This document shows positions 22,745-33,454 of a stretch of DNA of 64,000 nt, piece after piece. The notes below the pieces were generated by a model, which was not told the DNA's origin, ran no database searches, and saw only the letters and a program-made list of their open reading frames with translations. The stretch is taken from the NCBI GenBank assembly GCA_950022655.1, contig OX465590.1:42367718-42431717 (forward strand), written 5' to 3'. The translations under genes were made by a program, and so were the position numbers. How positions within the stretch are numbered: position 1 is the first letter of the stretch; every line of letters begins with the position of its first letter. The stretch comes from Alentia gelatinosa (taxonomy: Eukaryota > Annelida > Polychaeta > Phyllodocida > Polynoidae).

Positions 22745-23289
22745 AAATTACATTTAAAACATTCAAAATCATAAGACATTGAATTCTTAATACCGAGACC
22801 TTCTGGGCGTGAACAGTCAGTTATTGGGTGCAAACCACCATTCTTTTCTCCACTGCTTCCAATGGGTGAATACAACTTGATATAACTTGATACAAATATT
22901 TCACTAGATGTTAATTCTTCGTAAATGAAGTCATCAATTTTTGATTAAAGTTTCTCACCCAGAGTAGAATTGTAGTTTTCAGAGTCATAACTAGTCTCCC
23001 ACCCATCAGCTACAACCTTAAAACTCTCAGTGAGGCTTTTGCATAGGAAATCCTTATCTGATAATGACAGGTTTGAGAGGAAATGGTTAAAAATGTAGAA
23101 CCCTGGCCCGCCCTGCACGGCTTCGACTGAGTTACAGCAACTCCCACACAATAAACGCACTCACAATTGCTAGACCGATTACAAAGCAGAACTGTTAACA
23201 ATTTTTGTGTTTCAGGCAAAGTCGTTTATCCTCAGGCAAAGACACTTCCACCAAAATGATCTTGACATTACTGTGTTCGCTAAAGACAA

Positions 23290-23799
23290 TTGAAAGGCAT
23301 AACGGACAATTTGCCTTGAAATTAAAACCCATGGCCTTTTCCTGAAATTTTAAAAGAATGATCTTTTAGTGTCGTAGAACACATGGATGATTTAAAAGTC
23401 GGAGGTCGCCCTGCTAGTTTTTGATTTAGAGATCAATATTATTATAATTTTATGATAGAATATATAGAAACTCTAAAAAGTTATTTTTCACATTGTAAAA
23501 CCCATTTCACAGAATATAGTATATATAGAGTACTACGTATAAAAATTTTAAAACACATAGGTCAACATTCTTGTTTTTGATAAAATTGAAGAAAACCATA
23601 TTTTCAATACATCTCTGATGTATATCAACTTAATATAAATTGGCATATTTCATCCATTAAAATTGGATAAACTGGACAAAACATTAATTTTACTCATTTA
23701 GAACTAGAATGAACCAGAATGAACCAATTTTGACGGATGATTAATGATTTTTAAAAATCACCAAGTGGCGCCTGCGTGAATTGTAGGATATCCCTTTAA
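23290..23799. mobile_element. AAGGCATATC MITE, copy 2 (inverted)
   Basis: This inverted copy of the 21204 element begins TTGAAAGGCATAACGGACAA and ends TGTAGGATATCCCTTTAA. It is the most diverged of the full-length copies. Confidence 0.75.
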
Positions 23800-24600
23800 G
23801 CCAAAAGATCACAACTGCAAAGCTAACTTGCAAAATGCTACATCAAGAGCACAAATTTAAATTCCTCAGACGTCTAGAGAAAGAACTCTCGTGATTTTTA
23901 TGGGGAATCTAGCGCAGCTAAGCTACTTTCCATGTAAAAAGACAACAATTTTTTTTTATATTTGGTTTGATTTGTCTGACAGACATGTCCGGTCTCGTCC
24001 TGTCTCATTTCTCAATTTCCAGCACCCAGATATTGCACATTAATATTATGTATGAGAACTCATATCATACCAAAGACAATATCATGCTTTGAAAATCATA
24101 TTCTAGGTTTTCAGGAATCAATTCCGATCGATCGGATTAGATGGATACAGCTAATTAAGAATGGGAGACAAGGGTGGCAACCATAAACGTTAGATATTTA
24201 GATCCCTTAGAGGATGAAAATTGCAATAAAACTATATTAAAGTATAAAAAAATCCAAAAAAAACAACGATGCGGGGCATTAGAAATAGACCACGCGAGAT
24301 TTCTGATCTTAGTGTGTAAGCTCTTGTATAAAGAAATGCCGATAGTTATGTCAACCAGACCTGTATCTTAAGATTCAGTAAAAGTTGCTACCATTATAAG
24401 TAAAAATTCGACAGTTTTTAATACGTTGGATATGTCAGATACAGAGGCGATTGCCTTTTAGTTTGCTCGCATTTTGGGATCCCGGATTTGGTAAGAAAGT
24501 CTTATCTTGTTGAAGGAGGTTATTTAATCATACTAAACCAAATCCCCTTCCAAGTGCATCATACGGTGATATCTATTGTAAAGACAAAAACTGTTGAATT
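23800..24600. other. Unassigned stretch
   Basis: No supportable gene or repeat family is seen. Confidence 0.4.
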
Positions 24601-24622
24601 TGGTGATAGAATTATTAGTATA

Positions 24623-24912
24623 CACTGCACGAACATCATATATAAGTAGGTATTTTGCGTATACAAGGTTGTCCGATTCCCCGTGTGTATACAACTCATC
24701 TGTAGGTGGATATAAGCGTCCAGTGAACAGGGCTTCACTGAGAGCGAATGGCGGGAGGTCGGGGGTTGGGAGTTGGGGGGAGGGCTTCCTACTGAGGACA
24801 CCTGTACTTCTACCAACACAAACGAGCGGGAGGTAGTGGGGGGAGAGGATATTTCCTCTCATATACGCCGGATGTGAAATACAGCCAAGACGCGTCCGTA
24901 TATAGGCCTGGG

Positions 24913-24943
<31 letters not shown>

Positions 24944-25027
24944 TTATGAAAACAAGTCAATATTCAGCCAATACACACACTTTCGCGATGGTGTATATAT
25001 GAATAAAACGGTAGTTTTCGTGCAGTG
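24623..25027. mobile_element. CACTG-terminus MITE, copy 1 (405 bp)
   Basis: It starts CACTGCACGAA and ends TTTTCGTGCAGTG. It contains a TA microsatellite (24913-24941) and GTATACAAGG/CGTATATACGCC words shared with about 28030-28130 and 54170-55260. Flanks are ATA and ACA. Termini CACTG with 3-bp duplications are a feature of EnSpm/CACTA elements in animals. Confidence 0.65.
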
Positions 25028-25164
25028 ACACCATTTGTGAACAATAAAGGTTTCCCTTTTTGTAATCTGTCATTTTATTTCTAAATTAATAGCTACGGTG
25101 AATTACGAAGGTCAAACTGATCAGTTGATCTCATATGAGGAATGGTTTTAGAATCAAGGGTACA

Positions 25165-25300
25165 CACTAAAGTAGAAACCAACAAGTTTTGGTCAAAGTC
25201 ATTGTTCTCCACGAGTTTGATGTGGCGTGGTATAAACGAGGCGACAGCTGAGTGTATATATCATGTTGTGCTCAAACTAGTTAGAAAACAACATATACAT
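25165..25300. repeat. Foldback type 5, hairpin only
   Basis: It matches 5152-5285 (AACCAACAAGTTTTGGTCAA) with the apex GAGGCGACAGCTGAGTG at 25238-25254. The second module is absent. Confidence 0.7.
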
Positions 25301-25409
25301 TTCTAAATAAGTATTGTTGTCGCAGATATAACCCGTTACTAGAAACACCATGTTATTTACCACTTGGCCGCCATCGTATTAGCCTAGCATGTGACGTGCC
25401 CAATCCAGT

Positions 25410-25666
25410 CAGTGCCATCTATGTTTAGTATGGTGGGCGGGAAATAAGGGCACAGGATCGGCTTACCACCGTACCGGTGACGTATTTGTCAATGTCTTTG
25501 TTAAAAGGGCGGAGTCAGCCTGTGTTAAAACAAGCTGACTCGTCACTTTGTTAGACTTGGCTACAGGTGGATACATTGTATGAAAGATGAGTAGGAGAAG
25601 AACAACTGTTCATAGTGTGTATTTACAGTGTGTTCTGCCAGGTTTATAGACAGCTGCTGACAGGTA
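25410..25666 (+). promoter_or_regulatory. Candidate promoter and non-coding first exon
   Basis: GGTGGGCGGGAAATA is E2F-like, GGTGACGTATTT carries a CRE half site and AAGGGCGGAGTCAGC is GC-box-like. About 100 bp downstream, CTGACAG|GTAAAT (25667) is a good splice donor. Motif evidence only; direction is inferred from the donor. Confidence 0.25.
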
Positions 25667-25685
25667 AATGTCCCTCACCTTCCAG

Positions 25686-26095
25686 GGAGCTGTTTCATCA
25701 GTTGAAAAAACTCTCGTAGTTGCTCTCACTAACCAAATAGCATCACCTCGCTAAAAGCGAGCGGCACTTTGGACCAAAGCGGCACCAACAGTGGTAGTAC
25801 CTGTTTCAATAGTTAGGCTCTGTAACTCCGCTAAGAATTTATATAGAAGCGTCAAATAAAAACTGAAATGTGGGGAAAAATACGAGGAATAATTTGGAAT
25901 TATTAAATCATTCGATATATATTGATTTATTAAATGTCTCGTTTGTTATGGTGGCATAGCTAACGGCAGTGGGATCTCAACAGCGACGCTAGTTCTGAAA
26001 CGAGACCTTAGAACTCTGGCTTTTAATGCCGTTGATTGCTCTCGCTTTGGTGGTGGCCATTCCCGTTTACTCCCCCCGGCTTTTGAAACAGCTCC
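25686..26095. mobile_element. CWG-site MITE family B, long form (410 bp)
   Basis: Termini GGAGCTGTTTCA and TGAAACAGCTCC are flanked by identical CAG (25683-25685 and 26096-26098) within CCAGG. The interior carries GCGAGCGGCACTTTG words shared with the short form. It directly abuts a second family-B element at 26099. Confidence 0.8.
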
Positions 26096-26098
26096 CAG

Positions 26099-26329
26099 GT
26101 AGCTGTTTCAAAAGTCGGGAGGGTGCTAAACGAGATTACTCATTGCCAAAGTGAGAGCTAACAATGGCACTTGAAGCGTCGCTGTCGAGGTCGAGGTGCC
26201 GCTCGCTATTGGGTATTGGTGCAAGTTTTGCTGCCGCTTTGATTCAAAGTGCTGCTCACTGTTGCGGCCTCTCGCTTTGAAATGCGACGTGCCGCTGGTG
26301 AGACTTCACTCGACTTTTGAAACAGCTCC
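26099..26329. mobile_element. CWG-site MITE family B, short form, copy 1
   Basis: Termini AGCTGTTTCAAAAGTCG and CGACTTTTGAAACAGCTCC, with CAG on both sides (26096-26098, shared with the preceding element, and 26330-26332). It closely matches 53717-53941. Confidence 0.8.
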
Positions 26330-26470
26330 CAGCTCTATGTATGGGCTGAGGTCCAACGCCTCGTTATTGAGTGTATTGACTGGATGTGAAGATGATATAA
26401 AATGATAACGAGGTTCTCAATAAAGAAATTTTTGAGAAAAAAAAGTATCGCTGGTCTGTCTCTTCTGTAT

Positions 26471-27007
26471 GGGGGCTGTTGCTTCACGTTTACATATCTT
26501 TGTGGACTGAAGAATATCGACGTAAGGGTCTAAACGTTTCTTCCAAAAATGAGCGGATCATATCTCGAACGGCTTTCAGCGATAAATTTTATGCAGACCC
26601 CAACACCAGGGCGGATCGTCTGCGGATCGCATCCCTTCAGGCCTTTATTTCAAAATTGCTTAGTCTGAGATTCTCAATAACAATAGTGGCACCACCAACC
26701 CCCGTCCCTTGTTCTTCTACCTTTCGCAAATAGCGATCCACACCACCAGGTGTCAGTTTTAACTATGGTGCCATCTGTATTTGCTCAAAGAATTAATAAT
26801 CTTCCCCGATATCATTTAATATGTGCCACTGAATTGTTGTATTACTATAACATCGTAAAGATTAGCAATACCGCATGAATATAGGGATATGATCCGATAT
26901 AATGAAGGCAACGCTTTTTCAGTCGAATCATTTAAGTGATCCTAAAAATAAAATTGTGATGTGATTGCAGTCAACGATACCAAAATCAAACAGTAGCAAA
27001 ACCCCCC
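26471..27007. mobile_element. Family-D-related MITE, diverged copy
   Basis: It is collinear with the interior of 13482-14041. Ends GGGGGCTGTTGC and GCAAAACCCCCC are weakly inverse. The right flank is CAGG, but the left flank does not show CWG. Confidence 0.5.
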
Positions 27008-27531
27008 CAGGTGTACAGACAGGTACTAACCTAATTCATCATCATAATAATGCGAGTATAAAAGTAGTACCCACTTAATGTAAGATGCCTACGCGAGAAA
27101 GATAGAAAGTAATTCTGTCGCTGCATTTATCAAACGAGTCTTTGGAGAGCCCGACAAGGGCCGTATCACCAAGCGGATTTTTGCTTAATCCGTGCATGCT
27201 TGAGGTGTGAGAACGCGGCTGGGAGAGTGAAGGGAGGTGTGAGTGTTTGTTGTGGGGTCTCAATGCTCGGCAAAGCACCGTTTTATGAGGTAATCAAATC
27301 GTCCATGGTGTCGAGGACACTGTCTGCAAATGTATTTTTTTCTCATTCTTTTTTCCATGTTTCGTTTTCTCATACTCCTGTATTTATTTCTTGCGAGCAA
27401 ATCATAGCTGTACTGATCTTAATTGCTTTCTTATCATTTCCCTTACATGTGTCCATTTTGTTCTTCTGTGTGATACCATAACATATGAACCCTGTAATGT
27501 AAGTATAAATGCTTCACGAAACTAACCACCT

Positions 27532-27534
<3 letters not shown>

Positions 27535-27593
<59 letters not shown>

Positions 27594-27597
27594 ATAT
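27535..27597. repeat. (AT)n microsatellite
   Basis: About 55 bp of nearly pure AT dinucleotide. Confidence 0.95.
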
Positions 27598-27599
27598 TG

Positions 27600-27985
27600 T
27601 TACAACAATAGTCAATAAGTAATACTATAATTATTGTGATAGAATAATTGAGACGAAGACGTGAATGGCGGAAAATAGAAAATAACAGGGTTTATTCATT
27701 AATACATTGGGACAAACCCCAGTCCTACACATCAAGGTATACAAGCCTAAGATTAAAATAACTAATTATATATCGAAGTAAGATTAAAAATGGACTGCTC
27801 GGTTGAGCAGATACGAGCGGAATGCCGTTTAAATAACCTGGCGTCACCAAGTCAACTCCGGTTACCGCATCAGGTAACCGGGTAACCTGGAAAATATTAT
27901 GTGACGCTTAAACAACAAAAGAGGTCCCGCAGTGAATAAACCTGTGAAGGACATTGGTTGAAAATTTATATTTATATAAACGTAG
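27600..27985. other. Unassigned stretch
   Basis: No gene is recognised. A short GGTTACC-type palindromic word repeats around 27860-27890. Confidence 0.35.
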
Positions 27986-27989
27986 TTAT

Positions 27990-28511
27990 ATAGTAATATA
28001 TATATATATACTCCCGGCGTATATAGATATACTTTTGCGTATACAAGGTTGACCTTTTTTCCATCGTGTATACGCGTTATCTATTGGCGTATATACGTGT
28101 CAATGTTGCAGCCATATATACGTTATATATACGCCTGATTCTGTTGTATTAACACCACTATCCAATAGTTCCGATCTGGTATATGGAAAATCAAATGTTA
28201 TATTATCAATTTTGATTATAAAATTATTTTAAAACCCTATTTATTATCTCTCCAATAAATACATACAATAAACCCAGCATTCTTTGTTTTTAAACATTCT
28301 TTTTAATAGATTTTACTTTCAATTACCACTCTTCTGTAGGGTTCTGGATATAAGCCTTTATAAGCCTTTAAGAAGTTGAGACTATCGACATTGAGGGCCA
28401 CACCGCTGCCGCCTAACCCCCACCTAACCCCCGCCTAACCTCCGCCTAGCCCATACACGCACTGCCGCGATTGCGTATATATATGAATAAAATGGTGGTT
28501 TTCGCACAGTG
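27990..28511. mobile_element. CACTG-family remnant
   Basis: The right end GGTGGTTTTCGCACAGTG (to 28511) matches the CACTG family. At 28256-28385 the sequence is the reverse complement of 54690-54810 (TAGATTTTACTTTCAA, TCTTCTGTAGGGT). The left terminus is not found. Confidence 0.55.
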
Positions 28512-29205
28512 AAAAGTTCTTTGTTCTGATATACCATTATCAGTTCATTTAGGTATGCACTATTTCTTCATACGCACTGTTTTCTGCTGGTGGATATATC
28601 TGTATGCTCCGGGTATGGTGATACATGGTGCCTATCTGTTTTCTTTGCATAAGGTTGATACGAAGGTATAGTATAGGACGGACTGACTTAACAGTTGCAC
28701 TCACGTGACATGACATCTTACATCAGTTCCAATATTTCTTCTAGAAATTTGTATTTGTGACTCAAGTTCTGTAGTAGATATGCCTGTCTTTCCAACATCA
28801 GCTTTATTCTGAGTTCCTGTATTAAGGACATAATTTCTGCTGTTATAAAAGGGTTCTTGCCTGTGAATGTACATTTTGGCAAGTATTACAATATAGTTGA
28901 CCATATTAGATCTTTAAGTGTTCATATTATTTAGACAGATAGTTAGTGTGACTTCTTCGAACTCGTTGAGTGTTTCTGACCAAAATATTGAGGAATGGAT
29001 GGAATTCAGTCACATTTACTGTATCTAGTTATTATCATAAACCTATAAATCATTACGAACACTATTCTACAACTCACTAAATAGCAGAATGGCAGTGGTC
29101 ACGAGCTACGGAAGGACGTATTGATGTTATTTTGTCTCTCGGAGATGGGCGGTATTTGTCCTCCTGGTCAGTAAAGGTAAACCATTCGCCAATAGGTATT
29201 TATAT
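28512..29205. other. Unassigned stretch
   Basis: No supportable gene is seen; short open frames only. Confidence 0.4.
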
Positions 29206-29208
29206 GGA

Positions 29209-29510
29209 ACGTCCTGACTATGCTGTACAAGTCACATAACGAGATGCTAATTAACCGTTTGTACGGACCGAGTTGTTTACACCGAGTTCCGTACAAATGG
29301 TAAATTAGCATCGAGTACTGCGACTTGGACAGGCATGCATGGTTGGACGTTTTATAATTACTATATACCCAAAATTTAAAAAAAGAATCAATTTAATTAT
29401 CCGTATTTTAGTGTACAGCCCAGTGGTCTGTACAGTATTTTTACGTCATATGTCAAAACGGTGCGTATTTACAGTATATACGACATGGGTATAAAGTAAA
29501 TTCATAATCG
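29209..29510. repeat. Foldback type 7 copy with flanking CACTG-element sequence
   Basis: Hairpin at 29209-29351: arms AACGTCCTGACTATGCTGTAC and an inverse ending ATGGTTGGACGTT, apex around CCGAGTTGTTTACACCGAG. The following 150 bp matches the reverse complement of 54280-54475. It is a second copy of the nested hairpin at 54475-54614. Confidence 0.7.
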
Positions 29511-29679
29511 TTACTGGAGAAGTCATCCATATAGTAAATGATGATATCAATTTTGAGGACAAAGTCTTTCGGTTATACTATCATCGTTGGCATGAATAAT
29601 TAAATAACAGTTGGTTTAATGTAGTGAGAAGTGATGTCAGAGACTGTCACAGTGATTTGAATGTGCTGATTGTCATCCT

Positions 29680-29822
29680 GAGAGAACTCCTCGGGAATCC
29701 CACCTTCCTTTGACCTTTACACACGACCCTAAAGCTCCAATCTACGCGAGCTTTAAAGAAATCCATCAACGTGATGAAGGTAGGCAGCCACACCGTGATG
29801 CGCACTGCACAATGAGGTCCAG
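29680..29822. repeat. Paralogous repeat, copy 1 left part (lacks MITE E, holds MITE A)
   Basis: CCACCTTCCTTTGACCTTTACACACGACCCTAAAG-type sequence, then AGCTCCAATCTACG and AAAGAAATCCATC, matches 30945-30968 joined to 31425-31517. This copy is uninterrupted at the MITE E site (CCCTAAAGCTCC, 29728-29739) but receives MITE A at 29823. Confidence 0.75.
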
Positions 29823-30512
29823 GGACCTGTTTCACTAGTTTTGTGACATGTCTGTGACACCATACAGACATTGGGGTTGTCTAGTTTCGTGCTCTTAGGA
29901 AAAGACAGACCCCAAACATAGGAATTGGACAAATCTACACATCGTGGACCCGGGACCTGTTTCACTAGTTTCGTGACATGTCTGTGACACCATACAGACA
30001 TTGGGGTTGTCTAGTTTCATGCTCTTAGGAAAAGACAGACCCTAAACATAGGAATTAGACAAATCTACACATCGTGGACCCGGGACCTGTTTCACTAGTT
30101 TTGTGACATGTCTGTGACACCATACAGACATTGGGGTTGTCTAGTTTTGTGCTCTTAGGAAAAGACAGACCCCAAACATAGGAATTGGACAAATCTACAC
30201 ACCATGGACCTGTTTCACTAGTTTTGTGACATGTCTGTGACACCATACAGACATTGGGGTTGTCTAGTTTCGTGACAACACAAGTAGCTGCCTTTAGGAC
30301 AAGACAAACCCCAAACATAAGAATTAAACAAATCTACACATCATGGACCTGTTTCACTAGTTTCGTGACAAAAGTGTTAGACAGTCATGAAAAGCGGCAC
30401 CAATAGTGCAAGCGAGAACAGACAAAACAAAGTCTAATGTTCAGTTCTTATGAAACCGGGCACACCATCTAGACGACATCTAGACATGTCACGAAACTAG
30501 TGAAACAGGTCC
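29823..30512. mobile_element. CWG-site MITE family A with an internally amplified about 131-bp unit
   Basis: The outer termini are GGACCTGTTTCACTAG and CTAGTGAAACAGGTCC, with CAG on the left (29820-29822) and CTG on the right (30513-30515). Between them the left-half unit (GACATGTCTGTGACACCATA, CATTGGGGTTGTCTAG, AAATCTACACAT) is tandemly repeated about four times before the right half (TAGACAGTCATG...CATCTAGACATGTCAC). It is an expanded member of a normally about 300-bp MITE. Confidence 0.85.
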
Positions 30513-30884
30513 CTGGACCGTCTGATTCCCCCTAATTTAAACTCAGCAGCACTCGGTGACAATCACCCCCAATGTGGGATTCACACGATGGGACAAATGT
30601 ACCTGAGACTAGTGTACTTCACACCTTTGCACCAGTCGGCTAATACTTCTAGCTGGGTACAAGGTTTCAGAGATTGGTGTGTTCTACAATCTCAGGGTAA
30701 CATGGCGGATTCAATTCACATGGGAAGACTTAACAGGTACAGTCTCACCCCTACACCCCTACACAGGGTACACAGGGTACAAAGTCGCCGACCCAGGGTA
30801 CTTCAGGTACCACTGAGACTCACAGATTGGGGGAGAACATGTTCGTTAACAAATCTTCGTAAAAAAAGGAAAATATGGTGGCAG

Positions 30885-30945
30885 ACAGGTGGACATGCAG
30901 ACAAGTGGGCAGACAGGCAGGTGGGAAGGAAGCCTGGTGGGCAGT
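30885..30945. repeat. Short GCAGACAGGTGG tandem repeat
   Basis: About four degenerate 12-16-bp units of the same type as the 33183-33438 array. Confidence 0.6.
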
Positions 30946-30968
30946 TTGACTTTTACACATGAACCTAA

Positions 30969-31424
30969 AGGCGGGTGTCCACCAACCAAGACAAGGCTAC
31001 GACAATAGCTTTCCGACAAGGTCCACGACAGGCCTACGATTGGAAGGCCTGTCTTAGCCTTGTCATGGTTGGTGGACCCTAGTTCCCAACAAGAGGCTAC
31101 GACAAGGCCACGACAGGCTATGACATGAAGCTTGTCGGGGGACTGTCGGGGGCCTTCCGATAAGGTTATGACAAAATAAAACATGTTCGATTTTTGCCAC
31201 GACTGGACCCTTGTCGTGGAGTATTGTGGTTTCCTCGATATCACTGTCGTAGTGTGTCGGGACCATGGACGCCTTTTTTAAGGGAACCAGCAACGTCTAC
31301 GACACGCCCCGACAATGCTGTCGTAAAGCCCACCTTTTCACAACAAGGCAGCGACAAGTCGCCAATAGGAACTTTCTTGTCGGCGCTTGTCGTAGCCTTG
31401 TCGTGGTTGGTGGATGCCCCCCTT
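30969..31424. mobile_element. TWA-site MITE family E (456 bp)
   Basis: Termini AGGCGGGTGTCCACCAACCA and TGGTTGGTGGATGCCCCCCTT are flanked by TAA on both sides (30966-30968 and 31425-31427). The interior is dense in CGACAAGGC/GCCTTGTCG words. The paralogous empty site is CCCTAAAGCTCC at 29728-29739. A TWA 3-bp duplication suits the PIF/Harbinger superfamily. Confidence 0.8.
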
Positions 31425-31520
31425 TAAGCTCCAATCTATGTGAGCTTTAAAGAAATCCATCTGCATAATGAAGGTAGGCAGCCACACCATGATGCGAAGC
31501 GTACAATGAGGTCCTGGTAC
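31425..31520. repeat. Paralogous repeat, copy 2 right part (holds MITE E, lacks MITE A)
   Basis: It matches 29731-29822. At the position where copy 1 has MITE A, this copy reads GAGGTCCTGGTAC (31509-31520), an empty CCTGG site. Confidence 0.75.
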
Positions 31521-31667
31521 TGGGAGTGTCACAGGGTCATCGGTCATCTCAGGTAAGTATTTGCGGTTACTGGAGAACTTGACCCGTAGTTGTCAGGAAA
31601 AATTTATTAGAGAACTCGACCCGTTTCAGATGCTTATGAATAATTATTAATGATCATGAGATACCAA

Positions 31668-31910
31668 GCTCGGTGGCCAAGTGGTAGGGGTGTTAGCCTT
31701 GAGCATGGGAGGTTGTGGGTTCAAACCCCGGTCGGGTCATACCAAAGACTTACACAAAAATGGTACCCACTGCCCATTCGGTTTAACACCCACCATTAGA
31801 ATGAGGAGTAGGGGCAAGGGCCCGAATGGAAGAACGGCTCAATAGCCGAATTCGGTGATTGTACACACAATATTCCCTAATAAAGATTACTAAAAAAAAA
31901 AAAAAAAAAA
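31668..31910 (+). mobile_element. tRNA-derived SINE
   Basis: The head carries an RNA polymerase III A box TGGCCAAGTGG (31674-31684) and a B box GGTTCAAACCC (31718-31728), 33 bp apart as in tRNA genes. An unrelated body (GCAAGGGCCCGAATGGAAGA, CAATAGCCGAATTCGG) and an A-rich tail (about 31892-31910) follow. The left flank TGATCATGAGAT and right flank GACATTTT resemble the 46-bp minisatellite that starts 300 bp downstream, so it may have landed in an outlying unit. Confidence 0.85.
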
Positions 31911-31995
31911 GACATTTTCATATATAAGAAAAGCTCTGCCGCGATAGCTTTTAGACAAATAAACCAGTAGATATTGAAAATATGTCCCTTTATGT

Positions 31996-32104
31996 TTAGG
32001 TGTAGGGTTAACGTTAGGGATAGGGTTAGGGAAAGGGTAAGGGAAAGGGTTAGGGTCAGGGTTAAGGAAAAGGTTAGGGAAAGGGCTAGGGTTAGGTTGA
32101 GGGA
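31996..32104. repeat. Degenerate interstitial TTAGGG tract
   Basis: About 18 units of (G)TTAGGG and variants (AAAGGG, TAAGGG, CTAGGG) on the plus strand. It lies inside ordinary repeat DNA, so it is interstitial rather than a chromosome end. Confidence 0.85.
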
Positions 32105-32220
32105 TTGTATTTTTTTTTTTTAAATGGGGTGAGTTCGCTACAAGTTGAGTTCTTAAAACGGGTTGAGTTCATTACGGGTCAATTTTTTTACGGGTGAAGT
32201 TCATTACGCGGCATGTTCTT

Positions 32221-33108
32221 CAGCATTCAGTATTAACTGATGGTCATGGGGTGCGGCATTTGTCATCTGAGGTAAGGATTTATTAATGATCATGAGATGC
32301 GGCATTTGTCATCTGAGGTAAGGATTTATTGATGGTCATGGGATGTGACAGTTGTCATCTGAGGTAAGGATTTATTGATGGTCATGAGATGCGGCATTTG
32401 TCATCTGAGGTAAGGATTTATTGATGATCATGAGATGCAACATTTGTCATCTGAGGTAAGGATTTATTGATGATCATGAGATGCGGCATTTGTCATCTGA
32501 GGTAAGGATTTATTGATGGTCATGGGATGTGACAGTTGTCATCTGAGGTAAGGATTTATTGATGGTCATGAGATGCGACATTTGTCATCTGAGGTAAGGA
32601 TTTATTGATGATCATGAGATGCGACATTTGTCATCTGAGGTAAGGATTTATTGATGGTCATGAGATGCGGCATTTGTCATCAGAGGTAAGGATTTATTGA
32701 TGGTCATGAGATGCGGCATTTGTCATCTCAGGTAAGGATTTATTGATGGTCATGAGATGCGGCATTTGTCATCTGAGGTAAGGATTTATTGATGGTCAAG
32801 AGATGCGGCATTTGTCATCTGAGGTAAGGATTTATTGATGGTCATGAGATGCGGCATTTGTCATCTGAGGTAAGGATTTATTGATGGTCATGAGATGCGG
32901 CATTTGTCATCTGAGGTAAGGATTTATTGATGGTCATGAGATGCGGCATTTGTCATCTGAGGTAAGGATTTATTGATGGTCATGAGATGCGGCATTTGTC
33001 ATCTGAGGTAAGGATTTATTGATGGTCATGAGATGCGGCATTTGTCATCTGAGGTAAGGATTTATTGATGGTCATGAGATGCTACATTCGTCATCTGAGG
33101 TAGGAATT
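32221..33108. repeat. 46-bp minisatellite I, about 19 units, each with a splice-donor consensus
   Basis: The unit reads about gaggtaaggatttattgatg / gtcatgagatgcggcatttg / tcatct. Nearly every unit contains GAG|GTAAGG, the metazoan 5' splice-site consensus. Variants alternate at GATGGTC/GATGATC and GCGGCATT/GCGACATT. A single related word (GTCATCTCAGGTAAGTATTT) at about 31543 may be the ancestral site. Confidence 0.95.
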
Positions 33109-33182
33109 TAGTGATAGTAATATTTACTGATCTTTATGAGATGCATAATCTGTAATCTAAGAAATAAAGAAAAATGCTGCAG

Positions 33183-33438
33183 ATATATGGACATGCAGAT
33201 AGGCGGGCTGGCAGGCAGGTGGGAAAACAGACAGGTGGGCATACAGACAGGTCGGCAGAGAGAGAGGTGGGCATACATACAGGTGGGCAGAGAGACAGGT
33301 GGGCATACAGACAGATGGGCAAACAGACAGGTGGGCAGAGAGAGAGGTGGGCAGAGAGACAGGTGGGCAGAGAGACAGGTGGGCAGAGAGACAGGTGGGC
33401 AGAGATACAGGTCGGCATACAGACAGGTGGGCAGAGAG
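33183..33438. repeat. 16-bp minisatellite (GACAGGTGGGCAGAGA), about 16 units
   Basis: Units alternate between GCAGAGAGACAGGTGG and GCATACAGACAGGTGG. Purine-rich on the plus strand. Several frames lack stops on both strands, giving spurious peptides. Confidence 0.9.
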
Positions 33439-33454
33439 CGTGGGAGTCCCAGTT

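Noticed and set aside
31668..31745. tRNA gene
   Set aside because: A and B boxes are present, but the acceptor stem does not close and an unrelated body with an A-rich tail follows, so it is a SINE head.
31996..32104. True telomere end
   Set aside because: The TTAGGG units are degenerate and flanked on both sides by long internal sequence.
32221..33108. Possible CRISPR-like array (46-bp regular repeats)
   Set aside because: Repeats are head-to-tail with no unique spacers, in eukaryotic DNA. It is a minisatellite.
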